The notes: generated by a model not told the origin, from the letters alone. A stretch of 34,639 nucleotides of DNA from CAIPSZ01 sp038065015 (GCA_038065015.1 JBBTRU010000063.1:1-34639); one strand, 5' to 3'. Shown: positions 23,167-30,891, counted from the first letter of the stretch. Translations and numbers: made by a program.

Positions 23167-24321
23167 ATGAACAGGCTACAACCTGAAGACTTACTCACGC
23201 GCGGCGTTGCGGATATCATTGTCCGCAAGGATTTAGCGTCGCTGTTGGCTAGCGGAAAGCCGCTGCGCATAAAGCACGGCGTTGACCCGACGCGGCCAGA
23301 CCTGCACTTGGGCCATGCGGCTGTGTATCGAAAATTACGCCAGTTCCAGGATTTGGGCCACACTGTTATCTTTCTCATTGGTGATTTTACGGCCCGGTTT
23401 GGCGACCCAACGGACAAGGTGAAGTCGCGCGTATTGCATGATAAGCAAGAAGTGGAGCACGCGGCCAAGACCTACATCGACCAGATTGGGAAGATTCTCG
23501 ACAAATCTAAACTGGAAATTCGCCGGAATAGCGAGTGGTACGAGAAAATGTCCGCCGAAGAATTGCTGCGCATTATGAGCAACTTTACGGTGGCGCGAAT
23601 GCTGGAACGGGATATGTTTGATAAGCGCCGCAAGGCGGGCGAGGAAATTGGTTTGCACGAACCCGTGTACCCCGTGTTGCAGGCCTACGACTCGGTGATG
23701 CTGCAATCGGACTTGACGGTTATTGGGAGTGATCAAACGTTTAACGAATTGCAGGCGCGGCCGTTGCAGGAATTTTTCGGCCAGAAACCGCAACAGGTAA
23801 TGAGCGTAAAGATATTGGTCGGTACCGACGGCAAGCAGAAGATGAGCAAGAGCCTGGACAACCACATTCGCATTACCGACGCGCCCGAAGAAATGTTTGG
23901 CAAGCTCATGTCTTTGCCGGATAGCGCTATGGCAAGCTTTGCCGAAATGCTAACGGATTTGCGGGTAGAAGATTTTGTGAAACCAAAAAATCCACGCGAG
24001 GCAAAAGCCTTACTCGCGCAGACCATAGTTGAACAATTTCACGGTGCAACGGCAGCGCAGAAAGCTGGAGAGCACTTTACCCAGGTGTTTACCCATAAGC
24101 AGGCGCCGAGTAAGGTTCCTGAGGCAATATTTTCTACGGGCCAAACTGTAGCTCAGGCTTTGGCCGGACATTTTCAAGAATCCGTTTCGGCCATGCGTCG
24201 GGCCATCGAACAGAAAGGTATTTCTTTTGAAGATGAAATAATTGTTGACCCGGCGATGCTTGCAAAACCGGGCGTATATAAGAAAGGGAAGCGACACTTT
24301 GTGCGACTAAAAAAGAAATAA
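23167..24321 (+). CDS. tyrS: Tyrosyl-tRNA synthetase
   Basis: TyrRS charges tRNA-Tyr with tyrosine in two steps. The 384-residue protein is a class I synthetase: HGVDPTRPDLHLGHA holds the HIGH motif (HLGH), then FTARFGDPT, the tyrosine-site region YPVLQAYDSVMLQSD, GSDQTFNEL, and KQKMSKSLDN with an exact KMSKS. The C-terminal part (about 325-384, ending KPGVYKKGKRHFVRLKKK) has the look of an S4-like RNA-binding domain. Length is usual for this TyrRS subtype. The tRNA-Tyr locus lies 1.5 kb downstream on the opposite strand. The unknown membrane protein gene follows after 19 nt. Confidence 0.96.
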   Translation: MNRLQPEDLLTRGVADIIVRKDLASLLASGKPLRIKHGVDPTRPDLHLGHAAVYRKLRQFQDLGHTVIFLIGDFTARFGDPTDKVKSRVLHDKQEVEHAAKTYIDQIGKILDKSKLEIRRNSEWYEKMSAEELLRIMSNFTVARMLERDMFDKRRKAGEEIGLHEPVYPVLQAYDSVMLQSDLTVIGSDQTFNELQARPLQEFFGQKPQQVMSVKILVGTDGKQKMSKSLDNHIRITDAPEEMFGKLMSLPDSAMASFAEMLTDLRVEDFVKPKNPREAKALLAQTIVEQFHGATAAQKAGEHFTQVFTHKQAPSKVPEAIFSTGQTVAQALAGHFQESVSAMRRAIEQKGISFEDEIIVDPAMLAKPGVYKKGKRHFVRLKKK

Positions 24322-24340
24322 TCTCACAAAAAATACATGT

Positions 24341-25711
24341 ATGTTTAATGACCCAGCTCCATTGCTCTCAGAGTCTCAGCAACAACAAAAACCACCCCAT
24401 CTTCACCGTTTATCAGTTATTATTGTTGCTGCGGGTTTTGTTGTAGTTTTGGCGGGTGTGACTTTTGCCGCTTCTCAGAATGACTGGTGGCCATTTACCA
24501 AGTCGAATATAGCGTTGACCTCGCAAGAGAATGCCAATGCGGCGGTTGTAAAAAAAGACGAAAGTCCATTGCCGTTACTTGCGCAGGTGGAGCAAGCGCA
24601 TTTTGTGGTGCAGTACACGGGTACAGAACCCTTGGGCGCAACCGCAGAATCCGAAGGTGATATGACCATAAAAGGCGATTACCAATATACGACTGGTATT
24701 GCAAAGTTACCTAAAGAACATAATACGAATGATCCTCGAGATACTACAGAAGGTGGGCTCGCACTCGTGACTATGGGCACAAACGTTGTCCGTGTCGGCG
24801 ACCATGAATTCCACAAAATGAATCTTCAGGCACTGGTTGATGCGAATATTCTTCCAGCGGAATCACTAACGGGTGCGAATGCAGAAATGTTAGGGGCTTG
24901 GGAAGAAGGAACACAAAATAAAATTCAATTTTTCCCACTTGAGTTCTACTATTTGCAAAATTTTTCGAATCTTGCAACATCGTTAACAAAAAATAGTGAT
25001 GGTAGTTGGCAAGGCGTCGTTTCTGCAGAGGTTGTCAAAGCAATGGTTTGGCAAACCCAGCGATGGAGGGGTGACAACATCCAATGGCGGTACATGACGG
25101 AAGAACAGAAGAACCAAGAACTCAAGGAGTACACACCCGAAGAACCAAAAAAATTTCCGACTTTTACTGTGTTTCTAGCAGGGGATGGAGCGTTGGATAG
25201 AGTTGTATTTAAAGATTTGTTTTACGAAAATACCACAACAACCTTCTCTCGATTTACTGAGAGTCCAAAAATACAATTTCCAGAAGGGCTAGATCCCACT
25301 TCGGAAGATGCTCAGCTTGCCTACGCACAGCAGTACAACAGTATGCGCGCAGAGGAGGCAAAGCTCGTTGCCTATAGCATAGTCGAAGTCTACAAAGGGA
25401 AAACTCTCCCAGTGACGCCAAGCATTCGACTTGATGACACTACTAATACCATCGCCAAAAGTATTTTGAACGACCTTGCATTAGCTACTTTGGCGCACAC
25501 TCCGTACACCACCCGCGCCCTTGAAGATGCATTCTGGATAAATAAGGTTACCGACCCGATCCCAGCTAAGTATTACTACGGGTATGCGTCAAGCGATGGA
25601 AAAGGATTTACGCTGTCCTTTGTGCAGCAGCGTGATGGTTCGGATAGCGCCGTGGAGTGTGATACAGAAAAAACAGACTGTATTAAGGTCCTGCGCTATC
25701 CAGAAAATTGA
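24341..25711 (+). CDS. Membrane-anchored protein of unknown function
   Basis: I do not recognise this 456-residue protein. It has a short Gln/Pro-rich cytoplasmic start, one hydrophobic helix at about residues 24-44 (LSVIIVAAGFVVVLAGVTFAA), then a long extracytoplasmic region without repeats. The part around 83-200 (HFVVQYTGTEPLGATAESEGD, cut here) alternates like beta-strands, as in LolA/LppX-type folds, but this is weak. The last 50 residues (KYYYGYASSDGKGFTLSFVQQ, then two cysteines at about 443 and 448 in a CxxxxxC pair) recall the C-terminal disulfide end of pseudopilins. It is one of three genes here ending in TGA and is more A+T-rich than its neighbours. It may be co-transcribed with tyrS. 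No promoter is seen in the 19-nt gap. Confidence 0.75.
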   Translation: MFNDPAPLLSESQQQQKPPHLHRLSVIIVAAGFVVVLAGVTFAASQNDWWPFTKSNIALTSQENANAAVVKKDESPLPLLAQVEQAHFVVQYTGTEPLGATAESEGDMTIKGDYQYTTGIAKLPKEHNTNDPRDTTEGGLALVTMGTNVVRVGDHEFHKMNLQALVDANILPAESLTGANAEMLGAWEEGTQNKIQFFPLEFYYLQNFSNLATSLTKNSDGSWQGVVSAEVVKAMVWQTQRWRGDNIQWRYMTEEQKNQELKEYTPEEPKKFPTFTVFLAGDGALDRVVFKDLFYENTTTTFSRFTESPKIQFPEGLDPTSEDAQLAYAQQYNSMRAEEAKLVAYSIVEVYKGKTLPVTPSIRLDDTTNTIAKSILNDLALATLAHTPYTTRALEDAFWINKVTDPIPAKYYYGYASSDGKGFTLSFVQQRDGSDSAVECDTEKTDCIKVLRYPEN

Positions 25712-25731
25712 TTTTTACTATGGTGGGCCGG

Positions 25732-25748
25732 GTCCCGCGAGGCGGGAC
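25732..25748. repeat. GC palindrome GTCCCGC-GAG-GCGGGAC
   Basis: A 17-bp palindrome replacing the T arm of the split tRNA copy. The same GTCCCGC/GCGGGAC arms occur twice in rnpB (26276-26293, 26463-26480). Confidence 0.75.
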
Positions 25749-25772
25749 GAAGGCGCAAGGCCAGCAGATTTA

Positions 25773-25807
25773 TGCCGCCGCTGGCGGCACCCCGCCTGTG
25801 GCGGTGG
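25773..25807. repeat. Two adjoining GC palindromes inside the split anticodon
   Basis: TGCCGCC-GCT-GGCGGCA (17 bp) is followed by CCGCC-TGT-GGCGG. They separate bases that are adjacent in the intact tRNA-Tyr anticodon loop. Confidence 0.7.
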
Positions 25808-25833
25808 CAGTCTACCTATGCAAATAGCTTGGG

Positions 25834-25917
25834 TGGGCGGAGAAGGGATCGAACCTTCGAAGGCGCAAGGCCAGCAGATTTACAGTCTGCCCCGTTTGAC
25901 CACTTCGGTATCCGCCC
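25834..25917 (-). tRNA. tRNA-Tyr (anticodon GTA)
   Basis: Complete type II cloverleaf of 84 nt: acceptor GGGCGGA/TCCGCCC, D arm with ACCGAAGTGG, anticodon stem GCAGA/TCTGC around CTGTAAA (anticodon GTA), long variable arm, T arm GAAGG-TTCGATC-CCTTC, discriminator A. CCA is not encoded. The flanks continue the acceptor helix (TTGGGT/ACCCAA). tyrS is 1.5 kb away. Confidence 0.95.
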
Positions 25918-26073
25918 ACCCAAACTATCAAACCAAGGATGCCCCGTTTGTCCGGGGTGCTCCCGATGGGTCGCACCCGTTCCGCACCACTAGCGCGGAA
26001 CCCACTTCGGTACCGACCCATGCAGTACATTTTCGAAGATACACTGACTCAGGCAAATTGCCAAGTTTTAGGG

Positions 26074-26102
26074 TTGACAAAATGCCTTATTTTTCGTACC
26101 GT
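26074..26102 (+). promoter_or_regulatory. Promoter of rnpB
   Basis: TTGACA (26074-26079), 17-bp spacer, TACCGT (26097-26102, weak). It predicts a start near 26109, which is the first base of the outer rnpB stem. Confidence 0.65.
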
Positions 26103-26275
26103 AGTTTAGCCTACGTCAGCTAGATGACTGCCCTCCTACGCGTAAAGCTACGGAGGGAGGAAAGTCCGAACACCCCCTACGCAAGTAGGGAAGCGGAGCG
26201 TTATTAACGGCAACCGGGAGTATGGTATCCAAAGAGTCCTCGCGAGTTTTTGGATGCAGGAAGCCCAGGGATAGT

Positions 26276-26293
26276 GTCCCGCATTTGCGGGAT
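26276..26293. repeat. GC palindrome in rnpB, first copy
   Basis: GTCCCGC-ATTT-GCGGGAT, one G-U pair, followed by a second GC-rich stem (ATCCCGCCC...GGGCGGGG). Confidence 0.65.
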
Positions 26294-26462
26294 CCCGCCC
26301 ACTTTTCCGAAAGGAGAGGAGGGCGGGGCAACAGAAAATATACCGCCGATGGTCCTGCCGTAAGGTAGGAAACAGGTAAGGTTGAAATCGTGAGGTAAGA
26401 GCTCACGCGGGTCTACAGTGATGTAGCTCGTGGTAAACCCGCTCCGGTGCAAGGCCAAGTAG

Positions 26463-26480
26463 GTCCCGCTGATGCGGGAC
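26463..26480. repeat. GC palindrome in rnpB, second copy
   Basis: GTCCCGC-TGAT-GCGGGAC, perfect 7-bp arms identical to those at 25732-25748. Confidence 0.7.
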
Positions 26481-26538
26481 GGGTTGGCTGCTAGAGGTGT
26501 GCAGCAATGTACATCCCAGAGAGATAGTCATCGCGTAA

Positions 26539-26571
26539 CCCCTCGACTCGGCCGTAAGGCCTCGCTCGGGG
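26539..26571. repeat. CCTTCGACTCG-type palindrome inserted in rnpB
   Basis: A hairpin with CCCC/GGGG ends, GGCC-GTAA-GGCC top, and the blocks TCGACTCG and CTCGCTC shared with 19886-19915. It lies between conserved 3' blocks that are nearly adjacent in E. coli rnpB. Confidence 0.6.
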
Positions 26572-26613
26572 TGCTGCGCACAGAATTCGGCTTATCGGTT
26601 GACGTAGGCACTA

Positions 26614-26639
26614 GTATGCACCACCCGAGTGGCGCATAC
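26614..26639 (+). terminator. Hairpin just after rnpB
   Basis: GTATGC-A-CCAC / GTGG-C-GCATAC with a CCGA loop and one mismatch, 4 nt after rnpB. Only TTCCT follows, so it is a weak terminator or a processing hairpin. Confidence 0.45.
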
Positions 26640-26653
26640 TTCCTATACACAAC

Positions 26654-28042
26654 ATGCGACGTATTGATCTCATTACCACCGCAGTACTCCTCCCGCTCGA
26701 TTTTTGCATGGTCGTGCTGGCCGGGCTTACCGCGTACAGTTTGCGCTTTAGCGGCGCGGTGGCAAATTTGCGCCCCGTTATAGCCGAGCTCCCTTTTCGG
26801 GATTTTTTTGCGTTCACGCTGGGCATTGGCTTGCTCTGGGTGCTGTGCATGGGCATTGCCGGGCTGTACAGTTTTCACGGGCGCATTGCCATTGCCGAAG
26901 TTGGCAGGATAATTTTAGCGTCGGCGGCGGCCATGACTGCCGTCATTTTTTTCATTTTCTTTAGCCGCGAGCTTTTCTCTTCGCGCTTTATTATTCTGGC
27001 TGGCTGGCTGCTGGCCATTGGCTACCTGACCATTGGGCGCATGCTGGTGCGCTGGGTTATACGTTCGCTCAAACGTCGCGGGATTGGCCTACACGCGCTT
27101 GTGGTGGTTGGCGAAGGGGAGCAAGCCGACAGGATTATTACCGATGTCCACGAAGGCCGGGGTGAGGGCTTCTCGCTCGTCGGCCGCCTGGCGGATTTTA
27201 CCGAACCGGCCCAGCAGACGCTTGCAAACATTCTTAGCGAAAAACAGCCTGACGCAATCTTGCTGGCCACCACGCACTTGCCGCAAGAGCAGGTGGTTGC
27301 TTTACTCAATGCGGCGCAGTCGAACCAGCTTGATTTTTTTTACGTTGCCGACCTTTTTGCCACGAGTGCAGGGAAACTTACGGTGCAGACGCTCTTCGGC
27401 CAGCCCGTGGTAGAGGTGCAGCGTACGCGGTTGGATGGCTGGGGCCGGATTTGGAAACGCACGTTTGACGTCACGGTTGGCACTATTGTACTCGCTCTGC
27501 TCTTGCCATTTTTTCTCATCTTCGCTCTGCTCATTAAGCTCGATTCGCCGGGCCCGGTTTTTGCCCGTTTGGTACGCGTGGGCGAGCGCGGCCGGGTGTT
27601 CCGCTTGTACAAGTTCCGCTCTATGATTCGTAACGCCCACGCGCTGAAGCCCACGCTCATGGATAAGAATGAGCGCGGGAGCGGCCCGCTTTTTAAGATG
27701 ACCAATGATCCGCGGATTACCCGGGTTGGCCGCTTCTTACGTCGGAGCAGCATTGACGAATTGCCGCAACTCATAAACGTGCTGCTGGGCCAGATGAGCG
27801 TGGTGGGCCCGCGGCCGCACGAACCCGAAGAAGTTGCCCGCTACGAAAACTGGCACCGCAAGCTCCTCACCATTAAGCCCGGTATTACCGGGATGGCACA
27901 GGTCAACGGCCGCGCGAGCCTGGACTTTGACGATGAAGCGCGACTGGACATGACGTACATTGAGAACTGGTCTTTTGCCATGGATCTCATGATTATTTTG
28001 CGCACGCCCGGGGCAGTACTCTCCCGTCGGGCCGCCGTGTAG
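26654..28042 (+). CDS. Polyisoprenyl-phosphate sugar-phosphate transferase (WbaP/WcaJ-type initiating enzyme)
   Basis: It transfers a hexose-1-phosphate from a nucleotide sugar to undecaprenyl phosphate and so starts a surface glycan. The 462-residue protein has four N-terminal membrane helices (about 8-115), a CoA-binding-like central domain (LHALVVVGEGEQADRI region, about 145-250), and the C-terminal catalytic domain: KRTFDVTVGTIVLALLLPFF membrane hairpin, SPGPVFARLVRVGERGRVF (cut), YKFRSM, and RRSSIDELPQLINVLLG with the Asp-Glu catalytic pair, then MSVVGPRP. Full length for the family. It is the first gene of a tight operon and lies directly after rnpB. The glycosyltransferase gene follows after 3 nt. 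Sugar specificity cannot be read. Confidence 0.94.
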   Translation: MRRIDLITTAVLLPLDFCMVVLAGLTAYSLRFSGAVANLRPVIAELPFRDFFAFTLGIGLLWVLCMGIAGLYSFHGRIAIAEVGRIILASAAAMTAVIFFIFFSRELFSSRFIILAGWLLAIGYLTIGRMLVRWVIRSLKRRGIGLHALVVVGEGEQADRIITDVHEGRGEGFSLVGRLADFTEPAQQTLANILSEKQPDAILLATTHLPQEQVVALLNAAQSNQLDFFYVADLFATSAGKLTVQTLFGQPVVEVQRTRLDGWGRIWKRTFDVTVGTIVLALLLPFFLIFALLIKLDSPGPVFARLVRVGERGRVFRLYKFRSMIRNAHALKPTLMDKNERGSGPLFKMTNDPRITRVGRFLRRSSIDELPQLINVLLGQMSVVGPRPHEPEEVARYENWHRKLLTIKPGITGMAQVNGRASLDFDDEARLDMTYIENWSFAMDLMIILRTPGAVLSRRAAV

Positions 28043-28045
28043 CGT

Positions 28046-29170
28046 ATGAAAATTGCTCTGGTCCATGAATATTTAAACCAGCTCGGCGGCGCGGAACGCG
28101 TGCTGGAATCGCTGCACCACCTCTACCCTCAGGCGCCGGTGTATACCTTGGTGCATGACCGCGCCAAAGTTGGCGATACGTTTGCCGACTGGAACATCCA
28201 GAGCTCGATTATCGAGCGGTTGCCGGGCGGGAAGAAGCACTACAAGTGGTATCTCATGGCCATGCCGGCGGCCATCGAGAGTTTTGACTTTTCCAATTTC
28301 GACGTCGTGCTTTCGGATGCTTCGGCTTTTGCCAAAGGGGTCATTGTGCCGCCGGGCGCCCTGCACATCTGCTACTGCCACACCCCCACCCGCTACCTGT
28401 GGAGCGATGCGCACACCTACGCCCAAGAAGTTCGGGTGCCGCGCCTGGCCCGAAAATTTTTGCCCCTGGCGCTCAACTACCTGCGCGTCTGGGATAGGCA
28501 AGCGGCCGACCGGGTTGATGCTTTTATTGCCAATTCCAAGTTCGTCGCGCAGCGCATTCAAAAATACTACCGCCGCGAGGCCACGGTTATTTACCCGCCC
28601 GTTGAAACCTCGCAATTCGGGGTGAGCGAGGACGTGGGCAACTACTACGTTATGATGGGCCGCCTGCGCCCATACAAAAAATTTGACTTGGCGATTCGCG
28701 CCTTCAACGAGCTCAACATCCCGTTAAAAATAATCGGCGGGGGCGAGGAAGAAGCCGCGCTGCGCAAGCTCGCCAAGCCGAATATAGAATTCCTCGGCTA
28801 CCGCGTGGATCGCAAGCGGGTGCTGCAGCACGCCTTGGGTTTTATCAATCCGCAGGTCGAAGACTTTGGCATTGCCCCGGTCGAAGCCATGGCCTGCGGC
28901 CGCCCGGTGATTGCCTACCGTGCGGGCGGGGCTATGGAAACGGTGGTCGAAGGCGTGACGGGCGCATTTTTCGACGAGCAATCCTGGGAATCGCTGGCTG
29001 ACACCGTGGTGCGCTTCAAACCCCAGGCGTACGACCCGGCAAAGATTCGCCAGCACGCCGAAACCTTTGATACCAAAGTGTTCCAGCAAAAGATTGGGTC
29101 ATTCGTCACGCTGGCCCGCCGCCAATTCCAGCAGACCGGGAGGGTGGACAGCGCTAGCCTCCAGGGGTAA
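28046..29170 (+). CDS. Glycosyltransferase, GT4-type (WbaZ-like)
   Basis: The 374-residue protein has the two-Rossmann GT-B layout. The N-terminal motif KIALVHEYLNQLGGAERVLE carries the glycine-rich acceptor loop. ICYCHTPTRYLWSD is typical of mannosyltransferase-like WbaZ proteins. The donor domain has YYVMMGRLRPYKKFDLAI, and the donor-binding ending EDFGIAPVEAMACGRPVIAY holds the EX7E pattern. It acts in the cytoplasm on the lipid-linked sugar started by the previous enzyme. Mannose transfer is suggested by family resemblance only. The 3-nt gap upstream and short gap downstream place it in the operon. Confidence 0.92.
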   Translation: MKIALVHEYLNQLGGAERVLESLHHLYPQAPVYTLVHDRAKVGDTFADWNIQSSIIERLPGGKKHYKWYLMAMPAAIESFDFSNFDVVLSDASAFAKGVIVPPGALHICYCHTPTRYLWSDAHTYAQEVRVPRLARKFLPLALNYLRVWDRQAADRVDAFIANSKFVAQRIQKYYRREATVIYPPVETSQFGVSEDVGNYYVMMGRLRPYKKFDLAIRAFNELNIPLKIIGGGEEEAALRKLAKPNIEFLGYRVDRKRVLQHALGFINPQVEDFGIAPVEAMACGRPVIAYRAGGAMETVVEGVTGAFFDEQSWESLADTVVRFKPQAYDPAKIRQHAETFDTKVFQQKIGSFVTLARRQFQQTGRVDSASLQG

Positions 29171-29189
29171 CATTCTAACCACTCAAGCT

Positions 29190-29822
29190 ATGCAAATACT
29201 TTCCACTCTACGCCTGGCCTGGCGCTACAAAACCCTCCTGCTCATCGTCCTGCTCGTGCCCCCGGTGCTGGCGGCGATTTTTGCTCTGAACCGCCCCGAG
29301 ACCTATACGACCTCGATTGCTTTTACCGTGAATCGCATTAACAAACAGCCCACCCCGGACTACCAGTTCGACGGGTACTATGCCCTGCAAGCTTCGGACT
29401 TGTTTTCCGAAACCGTGGTCAGCTGGTTTTTGACGCCATCGGTCATTGTGGAAATCTACGATGCGGCTGGGGTTGACCCGCAGGTCACCAGCTTGGGCGC
29501 GCTTACCTCCCGGTTCAAAATTAAGAAGTACTCGTCGCAGAACTTAGTGGTAAAGTTTACCGAAAGTTCCGAAGCGGTCGCGGGCAAGATTGGCACCGCC
29601 GTCATTGCCACGGTGGAAGCCAAGGCCGCCGAGCTCAACCAAAGTGCAGACCGCAAGGCACTCTTCGAAGTGGTCGGGGCCAAGCCGGTAACCGTCCACG
29701 ATAGCAAGCAAGTGCCGCTGGTGACGGCCGTGGGGTTGGTCATCGGGATTTTTGTAGCCACGTTGCTCGTCGGCTTGCTCAACGCCTTGGCCACGGCCCG
29801 CCCGAATCCGCAGCACGCGTAA
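29190..29822 (+). CDS. Wzz-like polysaccharide chain-length / copolymerase-type membrane protein
   Basis: The 210-residue protein has two membrane helices, one near each end (about 14-34, KTLLLIVLLVPPVLAAIFAL, and about 180-203, VTAVGLVIGIFVATLLVGLL), with about 145 residues between them outside the membrane. This is the Wzz topology; the middle part (YTTSIAFTVNR start, KIGTAVIATVEAKAAELN) fits too, but the protein is shorter than typical Wzz (~330) and has no kinase domain. It would regulate polymer length or assist export. The ATG at 29190 is chosen because it directly precedes helix 1; upstream codons overlap the previous gene. No polymerase or flippase gene is in the window. Confidence 0.78.
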   Translation: MQILSTLRLAWRYKTLLLIVLLVPPVLAAIFALNRPETYTTSIAFTVNRINKQPTPDYQFDGYYALQASDLFSETVVSWFLTPSVIVEIYDAAGVDPQVTSLGALTSRFKIKKYSSQNLVVKFTESSEAVAGKIGTAVIATVEAKAAELNQSADRKALFEVVGAKPVTVHDSKQVPLVTAVGLVIGIFVATLLVGLLNALATARPNPQHA

Positions 29823-29832
29823 CGCTGTGCCC

Positions 29833-30891
29833 ATGCGTCTGGGCGTTGACCTGCGATGTCTTGCGGAAGGGGAGCAGGGCGGGATTGCGGTATACGCGCA
29901 GGCATTGATTCCTCGTCTGGCCCGGCACTTCGCTGGGGCGTGCGTGGGTTTTGTCAGTGGCGCGCGGGTGCAAAAACCCGTGATGCCATTCGACGTGCAG
30001 CATGTGCGCTGGCCGAATAAACTCGTCAATGCAAGTTTAGTCGCGCTCAAACGTCCGCGGCTGGATGCGGCCATGCAGGCAGACATTGTGTTTGCCCCCA
30101 CGCCAAAATACCTCGCCCTTGCGCCGGGCACCCCCCTGGTGCTGACCGTGCACGATTTGTCGTTTATCGAACATCCGGAATATTTTACCCGGCGCCAGCG
30201 CTTCTGGCACCACTGGCTGCGCATTGGCACGTTACTCGAACGGGCCGACCGGATAATTGCGGTGTCCGAGCACACGGCCGCGGATATTCGCGCCCTGGCC
30301 CCAAGCACCACCAGCCGTATTCGCGTCATCGCTTCGGGGGCCGACCACGGGCCTGCAACACCGACCGCGTCGTATCCAGGATTACCCCAAACGTACGCAC
30401 TCGCCTTCGCTTCTGCTGAGCCGCGCAAGAACATTGCAAATATCATTCGTGCGCACGAGCTTGCGTTTTCGCGCACCGGCGTGCCGCTGGTACTCGTCGG
30501 GTCAGGCGCACGGGTTGGCCAGGGGATTATCCGGCTCCCTTACCTTTCAGCCGACGATCGGTGGCGTGTACTCGGTAATGCTCAGGTCCTGCTCTACCCT
30601 TCGCTGTACGAAGGTTTTGGCTTTCCGCCGCTCGAAGCCATGCGCTTGGGCGTGCCGGTGGTGGCCAGCCACGTCACCAGTTTGCCCGAAGTGTTAGGGG
30701 CGGCGGCACTGTACGTAGACCCGTGGGACCCGCAGGATATTGCCCGCGGTATAGAAGCCGTCCACACCGATGCAGAGTTGCGGGCAGACTTGCGAACCCG
30801 CGGCTTGCAGCACGTTGCAACCTACCATTGGGACACCTGCGCTACACTCACAGCAGCAGTAATACACGAAGCCTATGCGCATCGGCATTGA
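29833..30891 (+). CDS. Glycosyltransferase, GT4-type
   Basis: The 352-residue protein starts MRLGVDLRCLAEGEQGGIAVY with the acceptor-side glycine motif. Further GT4 landmarks: VLTVHDLSFIEHPEYF, RIIAVSEHTAADI, YALAFASAEPRKNIANII at the start of the donor domain, and SLYEGFGFPPLEAMRLGVPV with the EX7E motif near 265-280. A GTG two codons upstream is possible; the ATG at 29833 gives the standard N-terminus. The last 17 nt overlap the next gene, so translation is probably coupled. It ends in TGA. It is close in pattern to the next gene, which suggests an old duplication. Confidence 0.92.
   Translation: MRLGVDLRCLAEGEQGGIAVYAQALIPRLARHFAGACVGFVSGARVQKPVMPFDVQHVRWPNKLVNASLVALKRPRLDAAMQADIVFAPTPKYLALAPGTPLVLTVHDLSFIEHPEYFTRRQRFWHHWLRIGTLLERADRIIAVSEHTAADIRALAPSTTSRIRVIASGADHGPATPTASYPGLPQTYALAFASAEPRKNIANIIRAHELAFSRTGVPLVLVGSGARVGQGIIRLPYLSADDRWRVLGNAQVLLYPSLYEGFGFPPLEAMRLGVPVVASHVTSLPEVLGAAALYVDPWDPQDIARGIEAVHTDAELRADLRTRGLQHVATYHWDTCATLTAAVIHEAYAHRH

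Larger units (their letters stand above)
25721..26019 (-). pseudogene. Split tRNA-Tyr-like copy enclosing the intact tRNA-Tyr
   Basis: On the minus strand a 5' part (26019 to 25941: acceptor strand GGGTCGG, D-arm TACCGAAGTG, 52-nt insert at 25951-26002, then CAAACGGGGC) and a 3' part (25813 to 25721) flank the intact gene. The 3' part has AGACTG, a 35-nt palindromic insert (25773-25807) inside the anticodon, then 24 nt identical to the intact tRNA (25749-25772 = 25859-25882). A 17-nt hairpin (25732-25748) exactly replaces the T arm, followed by CCGGCCC, A and CCA. The two acceptor strands pair fully (one G-U) although both differ from the intact gene. It cannot be a normal tRNA; decay product or structured RNA are both possible. 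Confidence 0.7.
26109..26609 (+). ncRNA. rnpB: RNase P RNA
   Basis: The catalytic RNA that trims tRNA 5' ends. Conserved blocks in order: GGAGGAAAGTCCGAACACC (near 26155), ACAGAAAATATACCGCCGATGG (cut; near 26331), GGTAAGGTTGAAATCG with GGTAAGAGCTCACG, GCAAGGCCAAGTAGG, GGTTGGCTGCTAGAGG, and AGATAGTCATCG with ACAGAATTCGGCTTATCGG at the 3' end. The outer stem GCCTACGTCA/TGACGTAGGC (26109-26118 with 26600-26609) fixes the ends. At about 500 nt it is longer than the common 350-400 because of three inserted hairpins (26276-26293 with an adjoining GC stem, 26463-26480, 26539-26571). Confidence 0.95.

Noticed and set aside
25584..26123. Plus-strand frame of 179 codons
   Set aside because: Crosses the tRNA-Tyr locus and the rnpB promoter; a product of palindromes and tRNA sequence.
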